Notes under the pieces: model-generated | Told to the model about the DNA's origin: nothing | Databases searched by the model: none | Seen by the model: the letters and a program-made list of their open reading frames with translations, nothing else | Part shown: positions 1 through 8,615 of the stretch, in pieces | Numbering within the stretch: the stretch's first letter is position 1 | Layout of the letters: every line of letters begins with the position of its first letter | Assembly: GCF_014696715.1 (NCBI RefSeq) | Contig: NZ_JACJQO010000001.1 | Location: 124,001 to 188,000 of the forward strand | From: Pseudanabaena sp. FACHB-2040 | GTDB taxonomy: Bacteria > Cyanobacteriota > Cyanobacteriia > Phormidesmidales > Phormidesmidaceae | Reading direction: 5' to 3' | DNA: 64,000 nt | Made by a program: the position numbers and the translations under genes

Positions 1-78
1 GACAATCTTTTCAAAGGGCGAGCATACCGATAAGATAAGTAACAGACCTTTACTAGCTTTAGTGGGAACACCAGAGTT

Positions 79-198
79 ATGACACCTTCGTTATCCAATT
101 TTCTCCTCAGCTTGGTTGCAGGCGCGTTCATCATTGTTGTTCCTGCTACTATTGTCCTTCTCTTTCTCAGCCAGCGGGACAAGATCCAGCGTGGTTAG
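79..198 (+). CDS. psbX: Photosystem II protein PsbX
   Basis: This 39-residue protein begins [17 protein letters not shown] and has one hydrophobic membrane segment (about residues 8-30) followed by a short polar tail ending SQRDKIQRG. Size, single helix and sequence match PsbX, a small thylakoid subunit of photosystem II located near cytochrome b559 and the quinone exchange region. It starts at ATG. A hairpin with a T-tract follows at 236-270, so it is probably transcribed on its own. The ycf66 gene lies downstream on the same strand, a neighbour arrangement I recall from other cyanobacteria. Confidence 0.9.
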   Translation: MTPSLSNFLLSLVAGAFIIVVPATIVLLFLSQRDKIQRG

Positions 199-235
199 GC
201 TGGCTGCAGCTAACTAGACAGGTTCAAATCTTGTT

Positions 236-270
236 AAGGGTGCACTTCGGTGTGCCCTTGCTAGTTTTTT
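236..270 (+). terminator. Rho-independent terminator after psbX
   Basis: AAGGGTGCAC and GTGTGCCCTT pair around a TTCG tetraloop, with two G-U pairs, followed by a run of six T at about 265-270. It sits 38 bases after the psbX stop. Confidence 0.8.
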
Positions 271-609
271 CCATAGAAGTTTTTCTTGCTAAAGCAAAGT
301 CTGATTTCCTCTGCCGTCTGGTTCAAGGCACATCTACTCCCTGAGAGGCTTCCATCAAGGGCCCAAAAGAGCTAGTTCAGCAGCGCTAAAGGCTTGATTT
401 CATCGGGGACAAATCTGCCCAGGCTCGCTAGAATAGGCTTGGCGATCTAGCTAGGTCGCCGCAGCTTAGGCATATACCTCAGTGCTTAGTAACTAGTCTG
501 AGTGGCTCGGTAGATGTTCCAAGGCAGGCGTTTCCTATGACCTGCTGCTGTAACGGCTCTAGCAACTTGCGGCTCTTTAGTCGAGTCGCCATCCTGAGAG
601 GAATCCCCT
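271..609. other. Intergenic region without recognisable gene
   Basis: I see no convincing coding sequence on either strand between the psbX terminator and ycf66. It presumably carries the ycf66 promoter and leader. No clear -35/-10 pair was identified. Confidence 0.5.
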
Positions 610-1401
610 GTGAATTTCGGTACTCCTGTTCCCCTGCTCCTCGGCATATTTCTGATTATTGGCGCAATCGCCCTGTTCTTTTTAGACAAGCTGAAGCCGG
701 GCTACGAGCGTGACTACGACAAGGTCTACGCAGTTCTATTTCTGCTGTCTGGGATATTTCTGCTAGCGCACCTGACGATGGAGCTTTTGCCGTCGTTTCA
801 GCAGCTCATCATGGTCGGTACGATCACCAGCCTGATGATTCAAAATATTCGCCTTAGAACGCCGGTCACCAATCGATATGGGCAGCAGGCTGTTCCCGAT
901 GAGCCTTTAGGTAGAGATAGCTATCGGCCTAGCCGGTCTCGCCCTGTCTACGGAGCGGGGGCTCAAACCAGCGTTCGGGCAGAGCTAGATCGACGCGACA
1001 TTCCTCCGGATCGCCGCTACTCTCGGCCAATGCTAAACGGTTACGAAGATCAGGCCAGTCAGGCTAGACCTCGTTCTACCTATGACCAGGATGCCTACTA
1101 CGATAAGGGCATCCCAGACAAAGGGAGTTACGACAAAGGGGAATACGATCGAGGAAACTACCAGGCACCGTCGTCCTATCGTGAGCAGCCCTACCAGGAC
1201 CAGCCCTACCAGGATTCCTCCTACCGCAGTCAGCCTGTAGATGATCCGTCGACCGGGCAAAATTCTCAGGGCGATGCTTACTCAAGCGACTCCTACTACA
1301 GCAGCGGCCCTCGCTCCGATGTTCGGCTGCGTCGCCGCCGCCCTTCACGCCCTCGGGGAGACAGCGAGCGCTATCGTCTAAACCCAGGAGACCCGAGATA
1401 A
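610..1401 (+). CDS. ycf66: Ycf66 family membrane protein
   Basis: The 263-residue product starts at GTG. The first 85 residues contain membrane segments (about 8-25, 38-58 and 65-80) and match the conserved Ycf66 N-terminal domain found in cyanobacteria and some plastids; the function is unknown. From about residue 90 the protein is hydrophilic and rich in Tyr, Arg, Ser, Asp and Gln, with irregular repeats such as YDKG and PYQDQ, so the tail is probably disordered. It follows psbX on the same strand and is closed by a hairpin terminator at 1424-1448. Family assignment is good; the exact start is less sure because the start codon is GTG. Confidence 0.85.
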   Translation: MNFGTPVPLLLGIFLIIGAIALFFLDKLKPGYERDYDKVYAVLFLLSGIFLLAHLTMELLPSFQQLIMVGTITSLMIQNIRLRTPVTNRYGQQAVPDEPLGRDSYRPSRSRPVYGAGAQTSVRAELDRRDIPPDRRYSRPMLNGYEDQASQARPRSTYDQDAYYDKGIPDKGSYDKGEYDRGNYQAPSSYREQPYQDQPYQDSSYRSQPVDDPSTGQNSQGDAYSSDSYYSSGPRSDVRLRRRRPSRPRGDSERYRLNPGDPR

Positions 1402-1423
1402 AAGGTTTAACAACCTATTTAAG

Positions 1424-1448
1424 TCCTTCTTCGGAAGGATTTTTTTTG
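1424..1448 (+). terminator. Rho-independent terminator after ycf66
   Basis: TCCTTC and GAAGGA form a stem with a TTCG loop, followed by an eight-T run. Confidence 0.85.
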
Positions 1449-1472
1449 ACTAACTTTTCCTGACTTGCCTCC

Positions 1473-1859
1473 ATGTTGATTACCCTGGTGCCGTTTTTAA
1501 GCTCTGTAGATACTGCTGATATTGCAGGCATTGCCCTCTGGTCTTTGGCCCTTTACCTGGGTTTCTCTCCCCTAAGTAACCGGGTTGTTGACCAGATCTA
1601 CCAATGGCTAAACATTGCTGAAGAGGTTACGCGGAGCACTCAAACTGAGAAGAAGCGATCGCACCAGCAACGAGACGACCAGTATGCTCTGGTGGCTTCG
1701 CTGCTGAGCATATTGCCCTTTTTAGTGGTGGGCGGGCTGCTCAACTATGGTGTTGAAATAGGCTTGGGTCGCAGCTGGGCCGTTAGTGTTGGCGTGCTGG
1801 CCTGTGTGAGCTGTGGCGTTTACGAGTTGGGTCGCCGAGACGGTCAGGCACCGGATTGA
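1473..1859 (+). CDS. Conserved hypothetical membrane protein
   Basis: A 128-residue protein with hydrophobic stretches near residues 15-35, 72-92 and 97-115, and a basic hydrophilic loop (EKKRSHQQRDDQ) between them. No catalytic motif is visible and I do not recognise a named family. It lies between the ycf66 terminator and a convergent EF-G-like gene, and starts at ATG 25 bases after the terminator T-run. A strong hairpin (1877-1917) follows its stop codon. It is probably a small inner or thylakoid membrane protein; the function is unknown. Confidence 0.65.
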   Translation: MLITLVPFLSSVDTADIAGIALWSLALYLGFSPLSNRVVDQIYQWLNIAEEVTRSTQTEKKRSHQQRDDQYALVASLLSILPFLVVGGLLNYGVEIGLGRSWAVSVGVLACVSCGVYELGRRDGQAPD

Positions 1860-1876
1860 CTGAGCTTTTTATTGTT

Positions 1877-1917
1877 AGCGGAGCAATAGCCAGTGTTTTG
1901 CTAGCTATTACTCCGCT
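1877..1917. terminator. Hairpin in convergent intergenic region
   Basis: Arms at 1877-1890 and 1904-1917 pair over 14 bases with one mismatch around a 13-base loop. It lies just after the stop of the hypothetical membrane gene and may terminate or stabilise its transcript, though no clean T-tract follows. Confidence 0.5.
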
Positions 1918-2010
1918 AAGTCATGCTAATAAGTTGGTTTTGAGCTGGGAAACCGAGCTAACCCTTGAAGGTTTGGGCGGCGCTTTGCTTGACCCAACTA
2001 CAGGAGTTGC

Positions 2011-2033
2011 AGGGGCCAGGTTTCCTGGCCCCT
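2011..2033. terminator. GC-rich hairpin near the 3' end of the EF-G-like gene
   Basis: AGGGGCCAGG and CCTGGCCCCT form a perfect 10-bp stem with a TTT loop, 14 bases from the stop of the minus-strand EF-G-like gene. There is no strong T-tract on either strand, so termination efficiency is uncertain. Confidence 0.5.
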
Positions 2034-2047
2034 ACCTTCTTGGCTCA

Positions 2048-4084
2048 CTAACCTTGGCCAGTGGTCGCCAAGATTTGCTCAGTCAGCTTTTCGGGAACCG
2101 GCTGCAGGTGGTCGTAGTTCCACCGGAAAAAGCCAACGCCCATTGTGAGCGATCGCAACTCCAGAATCAGTGTCTGCATCTCAGCTTGGGGAATGTGCCC
2201 TGAAACCAAATCCCAGCCAGGCCAATCGGGTTTGCCCTCATAGCCCAGAATTTGACCGCGTCGCCCGGTAATCAGCTTCAAAACGTTGGACGTGAAGTGA
2301 GTAGGCACCGAGATTTCTACTGCCGTAATGGGCTCTAGCAGGGTCGGACTGCAGGCAGGCATGCCTGCCTGCATGGCAATTCGGGCAGCCTGCTTAAAGG
2401 CCTGGTCGGAGCTGTCAACGTTGTGGTACGACCCGTTGGTTAGGGTCACGGCAACATCTACCACCGGGAAACCGAGAGGACCGTGGCTCAGATACTCCCG
2501 CACGCCATGCTCAACGCTGGGAATATACTGTTTGGGCACCACGCCCCCCACAATCTTGTCGCTGAAGGTAAAGCCCGAGCCCGGTGGCAGTGGCTTGATC
2601 GTCAGAAACACATCGCCAAACTGACCGTGCCCGCCAGTCTGATGCTTGTAGCGGCCCCGAATCTCTTCTTTGGTCTGCCGGATGGTTTCCTTGTACTGCA
2701 CCTTGGGCAGGTGGGTGCTCATGGACAGGTTGTACTTGCGGGCCAGTCGCTCCATCGCCAGGCCCAGATGCACGTCGCCTTGCCCCCAGAGAATGACTTC
2801 ATGGGTATCGCCGTGCTGCTCCCACTGCAGCGAGGGGTCTTCCTCCAGCAGTTTGGTCAACGCGCCACTAAGCTTCACTTCATCGCTGCGTTTTTCGGGT
2901 GCGATCGCAAGGGCATACACCGGATCTAGCCGCTCAGCTTTGGGCAGCTCTATCGCGGGCGCTGCTCCCAGAGTAGAGAGGACGTCGCCAGTTTGGGCTT
3001 TTTCGAGACGTGCGATCGCAACAATGGATCCGGCCTCAGCCTGAGACAGGCTTATCTGCTGCTGACCCTTTAGCTCGTAAATGCCGCCCATTCGTTCGCC
3101 GTTGAGGGCTTCGCCATCGGTCAACAGACCCTGCCACACTCGCACCAGCGACAGCTTTCCCCCCTGCGGCGTAAAGAAGGTCTTCATCACCTGCACCAGA
3201 GTTTCTTGCGCACTCTCGCAGTCAAGGCCGCGCCGCTCGCAGGTAACCACAGGCTCAGGGGCTTCCCGCACCAGCGCCTCTAGCAAAGGCCGCACCCCGT
3301 AATCTTCTAGCGCATTGCCAAAAAAGACCGGCACGATCAGGTCAGCGCCCAACTCCAGCTTCAGGTCTTGAACGATCTCTTCCTGAGGCGGTTCAATCTC
3401 TTCTAGCAACTCTTCCAACAGGTGATCGTCGAAATCAGCTAGCGTTTCTAGCATCTCTACCCGAGCTGCCTGCTCTTCTGCCTGCAGCGACTCTGGCAAA
3501 GGCACAGGATCAGCAGGCGCACCCGGATGGTAGTGGTAAGCTTGCTCGCTCACCAAATCAATAAACCCAACCAGCTCATGGTTCTGCCGAATGGGGTATT
3601 GGTGGGGAATCACAGGCCGAGAAGATACATTCTTCAGCGCCTCAAGGACTTCTGAGAAGTTCCCAGTTGCCCGATCCATTTTGTTGAGCCAGACCAGGTG
3701 GGGAATCTCCCAGGTATCTAAAAACTGGAACAGCGGCGATAGGGTCAGCACCTTGCCGGGATCGGGTTCGCAAACCACAATGGCGGCATCTACTCCCACT
3801 AACGCATTAAACGTTTCCTGCTGTAGCTCTACCGAGCCAGGGCAGTCAACGAACGTAAAACGAATGCCGCCGTACTCAGTACTGGCGGCATTAACTTCCA
3901 CAGACATTTGGCGATTGCGGGCTTCCGGCGAGTCGTCTCCCACGGTGTTGCCATCGTTGACTTTGCCTTTTCGTGAGACCGCTCCCGTTACCGATAGCAA
4001 GCTCTCCAACAAGGAGGTCTTACCACTGGAATAGGGTCCCACAATCGCCACATTTCGTGAGCCCGACAAGACTTTTTGGCTCAT
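2048..4084 (-). CDS. EF-G-like translational GTPase (EF-G paralogue)
   Basis: This 678-residue protein has the full EF-G layout: G domain (1-260), domain II, then domains III-V containing a conserved GRYKHQTGGHGQFGDV stretch. The P-loop is GPYSSGKT (16-23), G3 is DCPGS (80-84) and G4 is NKMD (about 134). In canonical EF-G the G3 sequence is DTPGH, whose histidine activates water for GTP hydrolysis; here it is serine. The switch I stretch ARNRQMSV also differs from the usual ERGITI type. This places it with divergent EF-G-like paralogues rather than the housekeeping fusA. Its role on the ribosome is not established by sequence. It is monocistronic, with small genes upstream. Confidence 0.85.
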   Translation of the reverse strand: MSQKVLSGSRNVAIVGPYSSGKTSLLESLLSVTGAVSRKGKVNDGNTVGDDSPEARNRQMSVEVNAASTEYGGIRFTFVDCPGSVELQQETFNALVGVDAAIVVCEPDPGKVLTLSPLFQFLDTWEIPHLVWLNKMDRATGNFSEVLEALKNVSSRPVIPHQYPIRQNHELVGFIDLVSEQAYHYHPGAPADPVPLPESLQAEEQAARVEMLETLADFDDHLLEELLEEIEPPQEEIVQDLKLELGADLIVPVFFGNALEDYGVRPLLEALVREAPEPVVTCERRGLDCESAQETLVQVMKTFFTPQGGKLSLVRVWQGLLTDGEALNGERMGGIYELKGQQQISLSQAEAGSIVAIARLEKAQTGDVLSTLGAAPAIELPKAERLDPVYALAIAPEKRSDEVKLSGALTKLLEEDPSLQWEQHGDTHEVILWGQGDVHLGLAMERLARKYNLSMSTHLPKVQYKETIRQTKEEIRGRYKHQTGGHGQFGDVFLTIKPLPPGSGFTFSDKIVGGVVPKQYIPSVEHGVREYLSHGPLGFPVVDVAVTLTNGSYHNVDSSDQAFKQAARIAMQAGMPACSPTLLEPITAVEISVPTHFTSNVLKLITGRRGQILGYEGKPDWPGWDLVSGHIPQAEMQTLILELRSLTMGVGFFRWNYDHLQPVPEKLTEQILATTGQG

Positions 4085-4394
4085 AGGTCACTCCCAATTT
4101 TTCTGAATGACACTCAGCAGAAAGCCAGCCAAAACCATATCAAGTGGCGGCTTTCATCGGGTTAACTCCAACAATTAGGGCTAACTCAATTGCTCTAAAT
4201 TCAGATTAACGCGGAGATAAAAAACGAAGATCCCCAGTTAGAAAAAGTTCACCACATGAAGTTTCGTGTTTAGCCGTTGAGCCAAGTAAACAAAACCTCA
4301 ACAAATAGCAATTTATTTCCCCAAAAAATAGTGGCTGCCAAATTTAATGCTTGCTTGATAGAGAAGCCTCAATGGGAAATTTACCGATCAGCAC
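4085..4394. other. AT-rich intergenic region
   Basis: The region between the divergent ends of the EF-G-like gene and the small membrane gene is AT-rich. I see no gene in it. It must hold the promoter of the minus-strand EF-G-like gene. Confidence 0.5.
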
Positions 4395-4604
4395 TTATCT
4401 CGTGGGCCCTTTGATGTCCCATGTCTGCTCTGCCAGAATGCGATCGCGCCACTGTACATATAGGACATACCCTAGGGTTACTAACTGCAGCGGCAGCAGC
4501 GCAACTGACCCTTTAATAAAGATGCTCAGATCTAGCTGAGAAAAGGCTGCAAAATATCCGCCGCCAACGAGCATCAGCGTTAAAAATAGGGTTTTATTCT
4601 TCAT
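4395..4604 (-). CDS. Small two-helix membrane protein
   Basis: A 69-residue protein beginning MKNKTLFLTLMLVGGG with two hydrophobic segments (about 5-22 and 33-50) and a charged C-terminus. I do not recognise a family. It is the last gene of a same-strand run TM2 protein - DUF2752 protein - this gene, spaced 24 and 35 bases apart, so the three may be one transcript. The ATG start is consistent with a short leader. The function is unknown. Confidence 0.55.
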   Translation of the reverse strand: MKNKTLFLTLMLVGGGYFAAFSQLDLSIFIKGSVALLPLQLVTLGYVLYVQWRDRILAEQTWDIKGPTR

Positions 4605-4639
4605 CAGGGTGACGTGTTAGTGATGGAGTTAAAAGGGAG

Positions 4640-5254
4640 CTAGCTCGGCAGCAAAATTAGCAGAAACTGTCTGAATGAAGACAACAGCGGGGAAGTTGCT
4701 AACTCGCCAGAGTTCAGCAACCCCTGAAGACGAAGGCTGTAATACCCCAAGAAACTAGCAATAAACAGCAGCTGGAGTCGATGGTTCAGAAGCCCCTGAC
4801 TATAAAAAGTTTCGATCCGCCGATTGCTGGCAATCTCACAAGTAATGTGCAGTGCAGCAGCTAACAGCACGAGAAATAGAGCTGGGCCAAACAGGTGATA
4901 GCTGAGAGCTTGCACCAAATCCCCGCGCGCAACTGCCATAAATGAACGAGTCATGCCGCAGGTTGGGCAGGGAATGCCGGTCAGAGAGCGAAAGGGGCAG
5001 ACTAAAAGAGGAATGTGATACCCCTTGTTGTAAGCATAAGCCCCCAGCAGCGGCGCACTGGTAAAGCCCAAAATACCCCATCGAGCCAGTTTGGCTCTGC
5101 GGTTCAAGCCGTTGCGAGCGAGAGTTTGCAAAGGAGGATAAACCGCATTAGGCTGCTTATCCTCACATCTGCAAAGTGCTAAGAATTTATCATGACCTAG
5201 TTTTTGAAATTGTCTGAACACAGATATATCAGCGAGGTTTATCTCAACAGACAA
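4640..5254 (-). CDS. DUF2752 membrane protein
   Basis: The 204-residue product contains the DUF2752 hallmark CPxCGMTRSF (PCPTCGMTRSF, about residue 95-105) with hydrophobic helices on both sides (about 60-78, 115-135 and 155-175). DUF2752 proteins are small membrane proteins of unknown function, with paired cysteines that could bind a metal or be redox active. The first ~55 residues before the first helix are longer than usual, and the assigned start is TTG, so the true start may lie downstream. It follows the TM2 gene by 24 bases on the same strand, and DUF2752 and TM2 genes often neighbour each other. Confidence 0.75.
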   Translation of the reverse strand: MSVEINLADISVFRQFQKLGHDKFLALCRCEDKQPNAVYPPLQTLARNGLNRRAKLARWGILGFTSAPLLGAYAYNKGYHIPLLVCPFRSLTGIPCPTCGMTRSFMAVARGDLVQALSYHLFGPALFLVLLAAALHITCEIASNRRIETFYSQGLLNHRLQLLFIASFLGYYSLRLQGLLNSGELATSPLLSSFRQFLLILLPS

Positions 5255-5278
5255 TTGTTTTTAATCAACAGTAGGGCG

Positions 5279-5545
5279 TTAGAGCCATCCCTTCTTGCTG
5301 GTCACATAGGTGCTTATGAATAGTTCATCGCTTTTGGTCAGGTAAGTAATTCCTTCGATGAGGCCGACGATGCCCATGATCGGGGCAGCAATGCCGCAGG
5401 TGAGCAGCGATGCTAGCAGCATGATCACCCCTTCGGTGGTGTATCCGAGAATGAATTTATGGACGCCAAGGGCTCCTAACAGAATGCCGCAGATGCCGGC
5501 AGCTACCTTCTTTTCAGCACTTGGAGTAGAAGCGGGACTAGTCAT
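5279..5545 (-). CDS. TM2 domain protein
   Basis: An 88-residue protein with a short polar N-terminus, then the TM2 domain: two membrane helices (about 14-34 and 38-66) joined by a tight turn, with the typical GxxGxHKFxLG pattern (GALGVHKFILGY). TM2 proteins are widespread small membrane proteins without a defined biochemical role. It heads a probable three-gene operon with the DUF2752 gene. The start ATG is preceded by GGAG at a good distance (CAGGAGTTTTTCTAATG). Confidence 0.8.
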   Translation of the reverse strand: MTSPASTPSAEKKVAAGICGILLGALGVHKFILGYTTEGVIMLLASLLTCGIAAPIMGIVGLIEGITYLTKSDELFISTYVTSKKGWL

Positions 5546-5732
5546 TAGAAAAACTCCTGAGACGGATTGAGGCGTGTAGTCAAATTGCGTGGTGCGCGAC
5601 TATAGTACCCAGCAAGATTCCTGCCCTACCAAATGACGGAGATTCTAAATACTATGGCGCTTCTCTTTACGAAGGGAAAGAAAATGCGATGGTCAAAGAG
5701 GGGCCTTTGGGTCATCAACCCACTTCCTAACC

Positions 5733-6506
5733 CTAAAACCGCTCGGTGGTTACGATAGATGCGATCGCATCTGCCGTCATCGGCTCTGGCGTCATGGTAT
5801 AAAGAATGCCACCTGTAACCGAAACCAGATTGAGATAGTAGGCAGGGTTGCCGTCGCGCATCACGGCATAGATTCGCACGCCTGTATCCTCTCCCAAAAT
5901 TTCCTCAGTCTCATCGTCTAGCTCATAGCCCTGACTCTCTAACTGGGCCTGGAGAGTTCTAGCAGCTGCTCGCCAGCTATCAGCTTCGCTGCGCCAACAA
6001 TTAGACAAGTCCTGGCACCCAGCAGTGGCCCCAGCCAAGTGGGGAAAGCCAGCATAGGGGTCTGGTGGGGTATCTGCCGGAGACGGTGGAGGCGGGTCTG
6101 GGGGTGGCTCAGTCACAGCCTCGGCGGGTAAAGGCAGTTCAGGTTGGACTGGGGCGGGTGTAGCCGGGCGGGGCGATGGCGATGGGGGTGGGGGTGGGGC
6201 AGGCTGTGGAGAAGGGGCCTCCAATGCCGCTGGCAGCGGGTCTATCACTTCCACTTTAGAGGCAGGGGGCAACAGGGTTACCGCCACGGTCTCGGTCACC
6301 GTCTCTGGCTCAACGGGGTTCTCGGTTTCTGAGGAAGGGTGCAGCACGTCCAGCGGCAGCTTGAGCAGAAGACCGTGCAGGCCCAGCGAAGCGAGGATGC
6401 AGAGCACCCCTGCACTCAGGGTGGCCGGCCAGCGTTTCTGAAGGGGCGGCAGCGGTGGCCTGCGAGTCTTCTTTGTTGGGGTTTCTTCTGGCTTGGCAGT
6501 CAGCAT
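5733..6506 (-). CDS. TonB-like proline-rich membrane-anchored protein
   Basis: The 257-residue protein has a basic cytoplasmic N-terminus (KKTRRPPLPPLQKRW), one membrane helix (about 28-50), a long Pro/Glu/Ala-rich spacer (about 60-155) and a compact C-terminal domain (about 160-257). This is the architecture of TonB and similar energy-transducing or periplasm-spanning proteins, but the C-terminal domain does not show a clear TonB signature to me. It is divergent from the FutA iron-binding gene, so a link with iron transport is possible but is inference. No other gene accompanies it. Confidence 0.6.
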   Translation of the reverse strand: MLTAKPEETPTKKTRRPPLPPLQKRWPATLSAGVLCILASLGLHGLLLKLPLDVLHPSSETENPVEPETVTETVAVTLLPPASKVEVIDPLPAALEAPSPQPAPPPPPSPSPRPATPAPVQPELPLPAEAVTEPPPDPPPPSPADTPPDPYAGFPHLAGATAGCQDLSNCWRSEADSWRAAARTLQAQLESQGYELDDETEEILGEDTGVRIYAVMRDGNPAYYLNLVSVTGGILYTMTPEPMTADAIASIVTTERF

Positions 6507-6684
6507 TGTTGAGAAAGGCTATTCCCCTCAGGTGCCAATGATTCTTGTGAAAGATATCTACAGGAGTGCCGTAAAAGCTTACACCGTCTTAAACCTAAGC
6601 TCAAGTCGCTATAGATTGCTGCATTCTCTCCTGGAAGCTTAAAGCAGAAAATCCTCACTAGAGCTCAAAAAAATAAAATCTTGT

Positions 6685-6699
6685 TGAGAGTGTATCTCA
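6685..6699. promoter_or_regulatory. Candidate Fur box upstream of futA
   Basis: The 15-mer TGAGAGTGTATCTCA is a 7-1-7 inverted repeat close to the Fur consensus TGAGAATnATTCTCA, differing at three of the 14 arm positions. It lies about 90 bases before the futA start. Iron-responsive repression is expected for this family, but binding is inferred. Confidence 0.5.
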
Positions 6700-6787
6700 T
6701 TAGTAGTAGAATCGTTGCTGTCTTGAGCGTTGGGCTGCTGGCCCTGATGTAAACGCTTGTCGAAGCCCTTGTGAGGTGGAACTTTCC

Positions 6788-7849
6788 ATGAAATTAAGCA
6801 GACGCGTATTTTTGGGTGCTGGGACAGCCGCGACTGTGGTGGCGCTGAGTGAACTGAGCCGTCCCCGTCGAGCCTCGGCCCAGCTTTTCCGCAGAGGTCC
6901 TGTGGTCAACCTCTATTCAGCCCGTCACTATGACACTGACGAGAGCCTGTACGAGAGCTTCCAAGACGCTACCGGCATTCGGGTCAATGTGGTTGAGGCA
7001 GAAGCCGACCAGCTGATTGAACGGATTAAGGGCGAAGGCACCAACAGCCCAGCAGATCTGTTGGTAACAGTTGATGCGGGTCGGCTCTGGAGAGCTGAGC
7101 AGGAGAACCTGCTTGAGCCTGTCTCATCGTCGATTCTTAACCAGGCTGTGCCGGAGTACCTGCGCGATCCTGAGGGGCTGTGGTTTGGTCTGACCAAGCG
7201 GGCCAGAGTGATTGTGTATAACAAAGAGCGGGTTAGCCCTTCAGATTTATCGACCTACGAAGCCCTGACCGATGCTAAGTGGCGGGGGCAAATTCTAACC
7301 CGCTCTTCTACTAATATCTACAACCAGTCTTTGGTTGGCTCTATGATTGCCGCCAATGGAGCTGCCGATACTGAAGCGTGGGTGCGGGGCTTTGTCGAAA
7401 ATTTTGCCAGACCACCAGAGGGCAACGACACAGCTCAAATCAAGGCTGTAGCGGCCGGACAGGGCGACCTAGCCATTGCCAATACTTACTATCTGGCCCG
7501 CCTGGTTAAATCTGACAGCCGCGAAGATCAAGAAGTGGCCTCTAAAGTTGGCGTTTTCTTCCCTAACCAGAGCGATCGGGGTACTCACATCAACATTAGT
7601 GGGGCCGGGGTGCTCAAATCTTCCCCCAACAAAGCTGCCGCTATTCAATTTTTGGAGTATATGGTGAGTCCTGAAGCGCAACGCATTTTTGCTGAAGGTA
7701 ACAATGAATACCCAGTAGTGGAAGGGGTGGAAATTGACTCAGTCGTGGCTGACTTTGGCGAGTTTAAAGAAGATACGCTAAATGCTTCCGTCTATGGCGA
7801 AAACAACCCTGAGGCGCTACAGATTTGCGATCGCGCTGGTTGGAAGTAG
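6788..7849 (+). CDS. futA: Fe(III) ABC transporter substrate-binding protein FutA/IdiA
   Basis: The 353-residue product binds ferric iron in the periplasm and delivers it to a FutB/FutC-type ABC importer. A twin-arginine signal is visible (KLSRRVFLGAG, then a hydrophobic stretch and a processing site near ASA|Q at about 31). The mature protein starts with VVNLYSARHYDTDE, typical of FutA1/FutA2/IdiA, and has the paired tyrosines (ANTYYLARL) used for iron coordination in the family. I chose ATG 6788, preceded by GAGGTGG, over an in-frame GTG 12 bases upstream. No permease or ATPase gene is adjacent. A Fur-like palindrome lies upstream and a strong terminator follows. Confidence 0.92.
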   Translation: MKLSRRVFLGAGTAATVVALSELSRPRRASAQLFRRGPVVNLYSARHYDTDESLYESFQDATGIRVNVVEAEADQLIERIKGEGTNSPADLLVTVDAGRLWRAEQENLLEPVSSSILNQAVPEYLRDPEGLWFGLTKRARVIVYNKERVSPSDLSTYEALTDAKWRGQILTRSSTNIYNQSLVGSMIAANGAADTEAWVRGFVENFARPPEGNDTAQIKAVAAGQGDLAIANTYYLARLVKSDSREDQEVASKVGVFFPNQSDRGTHINISGAGVLKSSPNKAAAIQFLEYMVSPEAQRIFAEGNNEYPVVEGVEIDSVVADFGEFKEDTLNASVYGENNPEALQICDRAGWK

Positions 7850-7895
7850 CCGTGTAGCTACCTTGATTAGGGCGTTTTAGCTGGCTTTCGCCGTC

Positions 7896-7925
7896 AGGCA
7901 GGCAATCGTGCCTGCCTTTTCTCTT
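7896..7925 (+). terminator. Rho-independent terminator after futA
   Basis: AGGCAGGCA and TGCCTGCCT form a perfect 9-bp stem with an ATCG loop, followed by a T-rich tract. Confidence 0.9.
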
Positions 7926-8277
7926 TATTTGAGATCACTTATTCTTCTAGCGGCTCAGCCTGGGTGCTACACAAAAGGAGTAGAGGCGTTATCTCGTGTT
8001 TGTCTCCATTGAACTCGATGGAGCGACAAAAGGCATACCTGCAGCAATTTTGGCCAAAAGTAAGGGGTAGCTTTTCGATTAGTTAAAAATGCTCTAAAAA
8101 TCAATATTCTGCAGAAATGCGCTGCTTTTGCTGAAGCAGGCAGTTTTTTTTGGTTTAAACCTCACCATCTATTCAAAACAAATACCCATTCAATCCAACC
8201 TAAGATGGAAGAGGCTGTCAGATTGTTGCAACTAGCATATTCCCATCAATCTAGGACCGGAAACTGGGAGATGGATT
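7926..8277. other. Intergenic region upstream of the KGG protein
   Basis: No gene seen. The stretch at about 8080-8170 is AT-rich and probably contains the promoter of the downstream stress-protein gene. Confidence 0.45.
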
Positions 8278-8571
8278 ATGGCTAGTCAAGAAAAGCAAGA
8301 TCGGCGTGGTTTTGCCTCAATGGACCCGGAAAAGCAGCGGGAGATCGCCAGTAAGGGAGGACAGGCTGCCCATGAAAAAGGGACAGCTCATAAATTCTCT
8401 TCTGATGAGGCAAGGGAAGCCGGTCGCAAAGGCGGCCAAAGTGTAAGCCAAAACCGCGAGCACATGGCCGAGATTGGTCGCAAGGGCGGCAAGAGCGTCA
8501 GCAAAAACCGGGAGCACATGGCTAAGATTGGTCGCAAGGGCGGTGAAAAAAGCCGTAAGGGCGACCAGTAA
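8278..8571 (+). CDS. KGG-repeat general stress protein (GsiB/Con-10 type)
   Basis: A 97-residue, highly hydrophilic protein built from repeats of the stress-induced KGG motif: REIASKGG, EAGRKGGQSVSQNREHM, EIGRKGGKSVSKNREHM and KIGRKGGEKSRKG. Proteins of this type (Bacillus GsiB, fungal Con-10) accumulate under desiccation, osmotic or general stress and are thought to act as hydrophilin-like protectants. There is no signal or membrane segment. The ATG follows GGGAG at about 7 bases. A GC-rich hairpin lies immediately downstream (8587-8605). Confidence 0.88.
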   Translation: MASQEKQDRRGFASMDPEKQREIASKGGQAAHEKGTAHKFSSDEAREAGRKGGQSVSQNREHMAEIGRKGGKSVSKNREHMAKIGRKGGEKSRKGDQ

Positions 8572-8586
8572 GCCTTAACTCCCATC

Positions 8587-8605
8587 GGGTGCGCTACCCG
8601 CACCC
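8587..8605. terminator. Hairpin after the KGG gene
   Basis: GGGTGCG and CGCACCC pair with a 5-base loop 15 bases after the stop. It lacks a T-tract, so it may act in RNA stability rather than termination. Confidence 0.45.
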
Positions 8606-8615
8606 CTGATGCTGC

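Noticed and set aside
1856-2203. 115-residue plus-strand ORF after the hypothetical membrane gene
   Set aside because: It starts at TTG within the previous stop, runs through two strong hairpins and into the opposite strand of the EF-G-like gene; no family resemblance.
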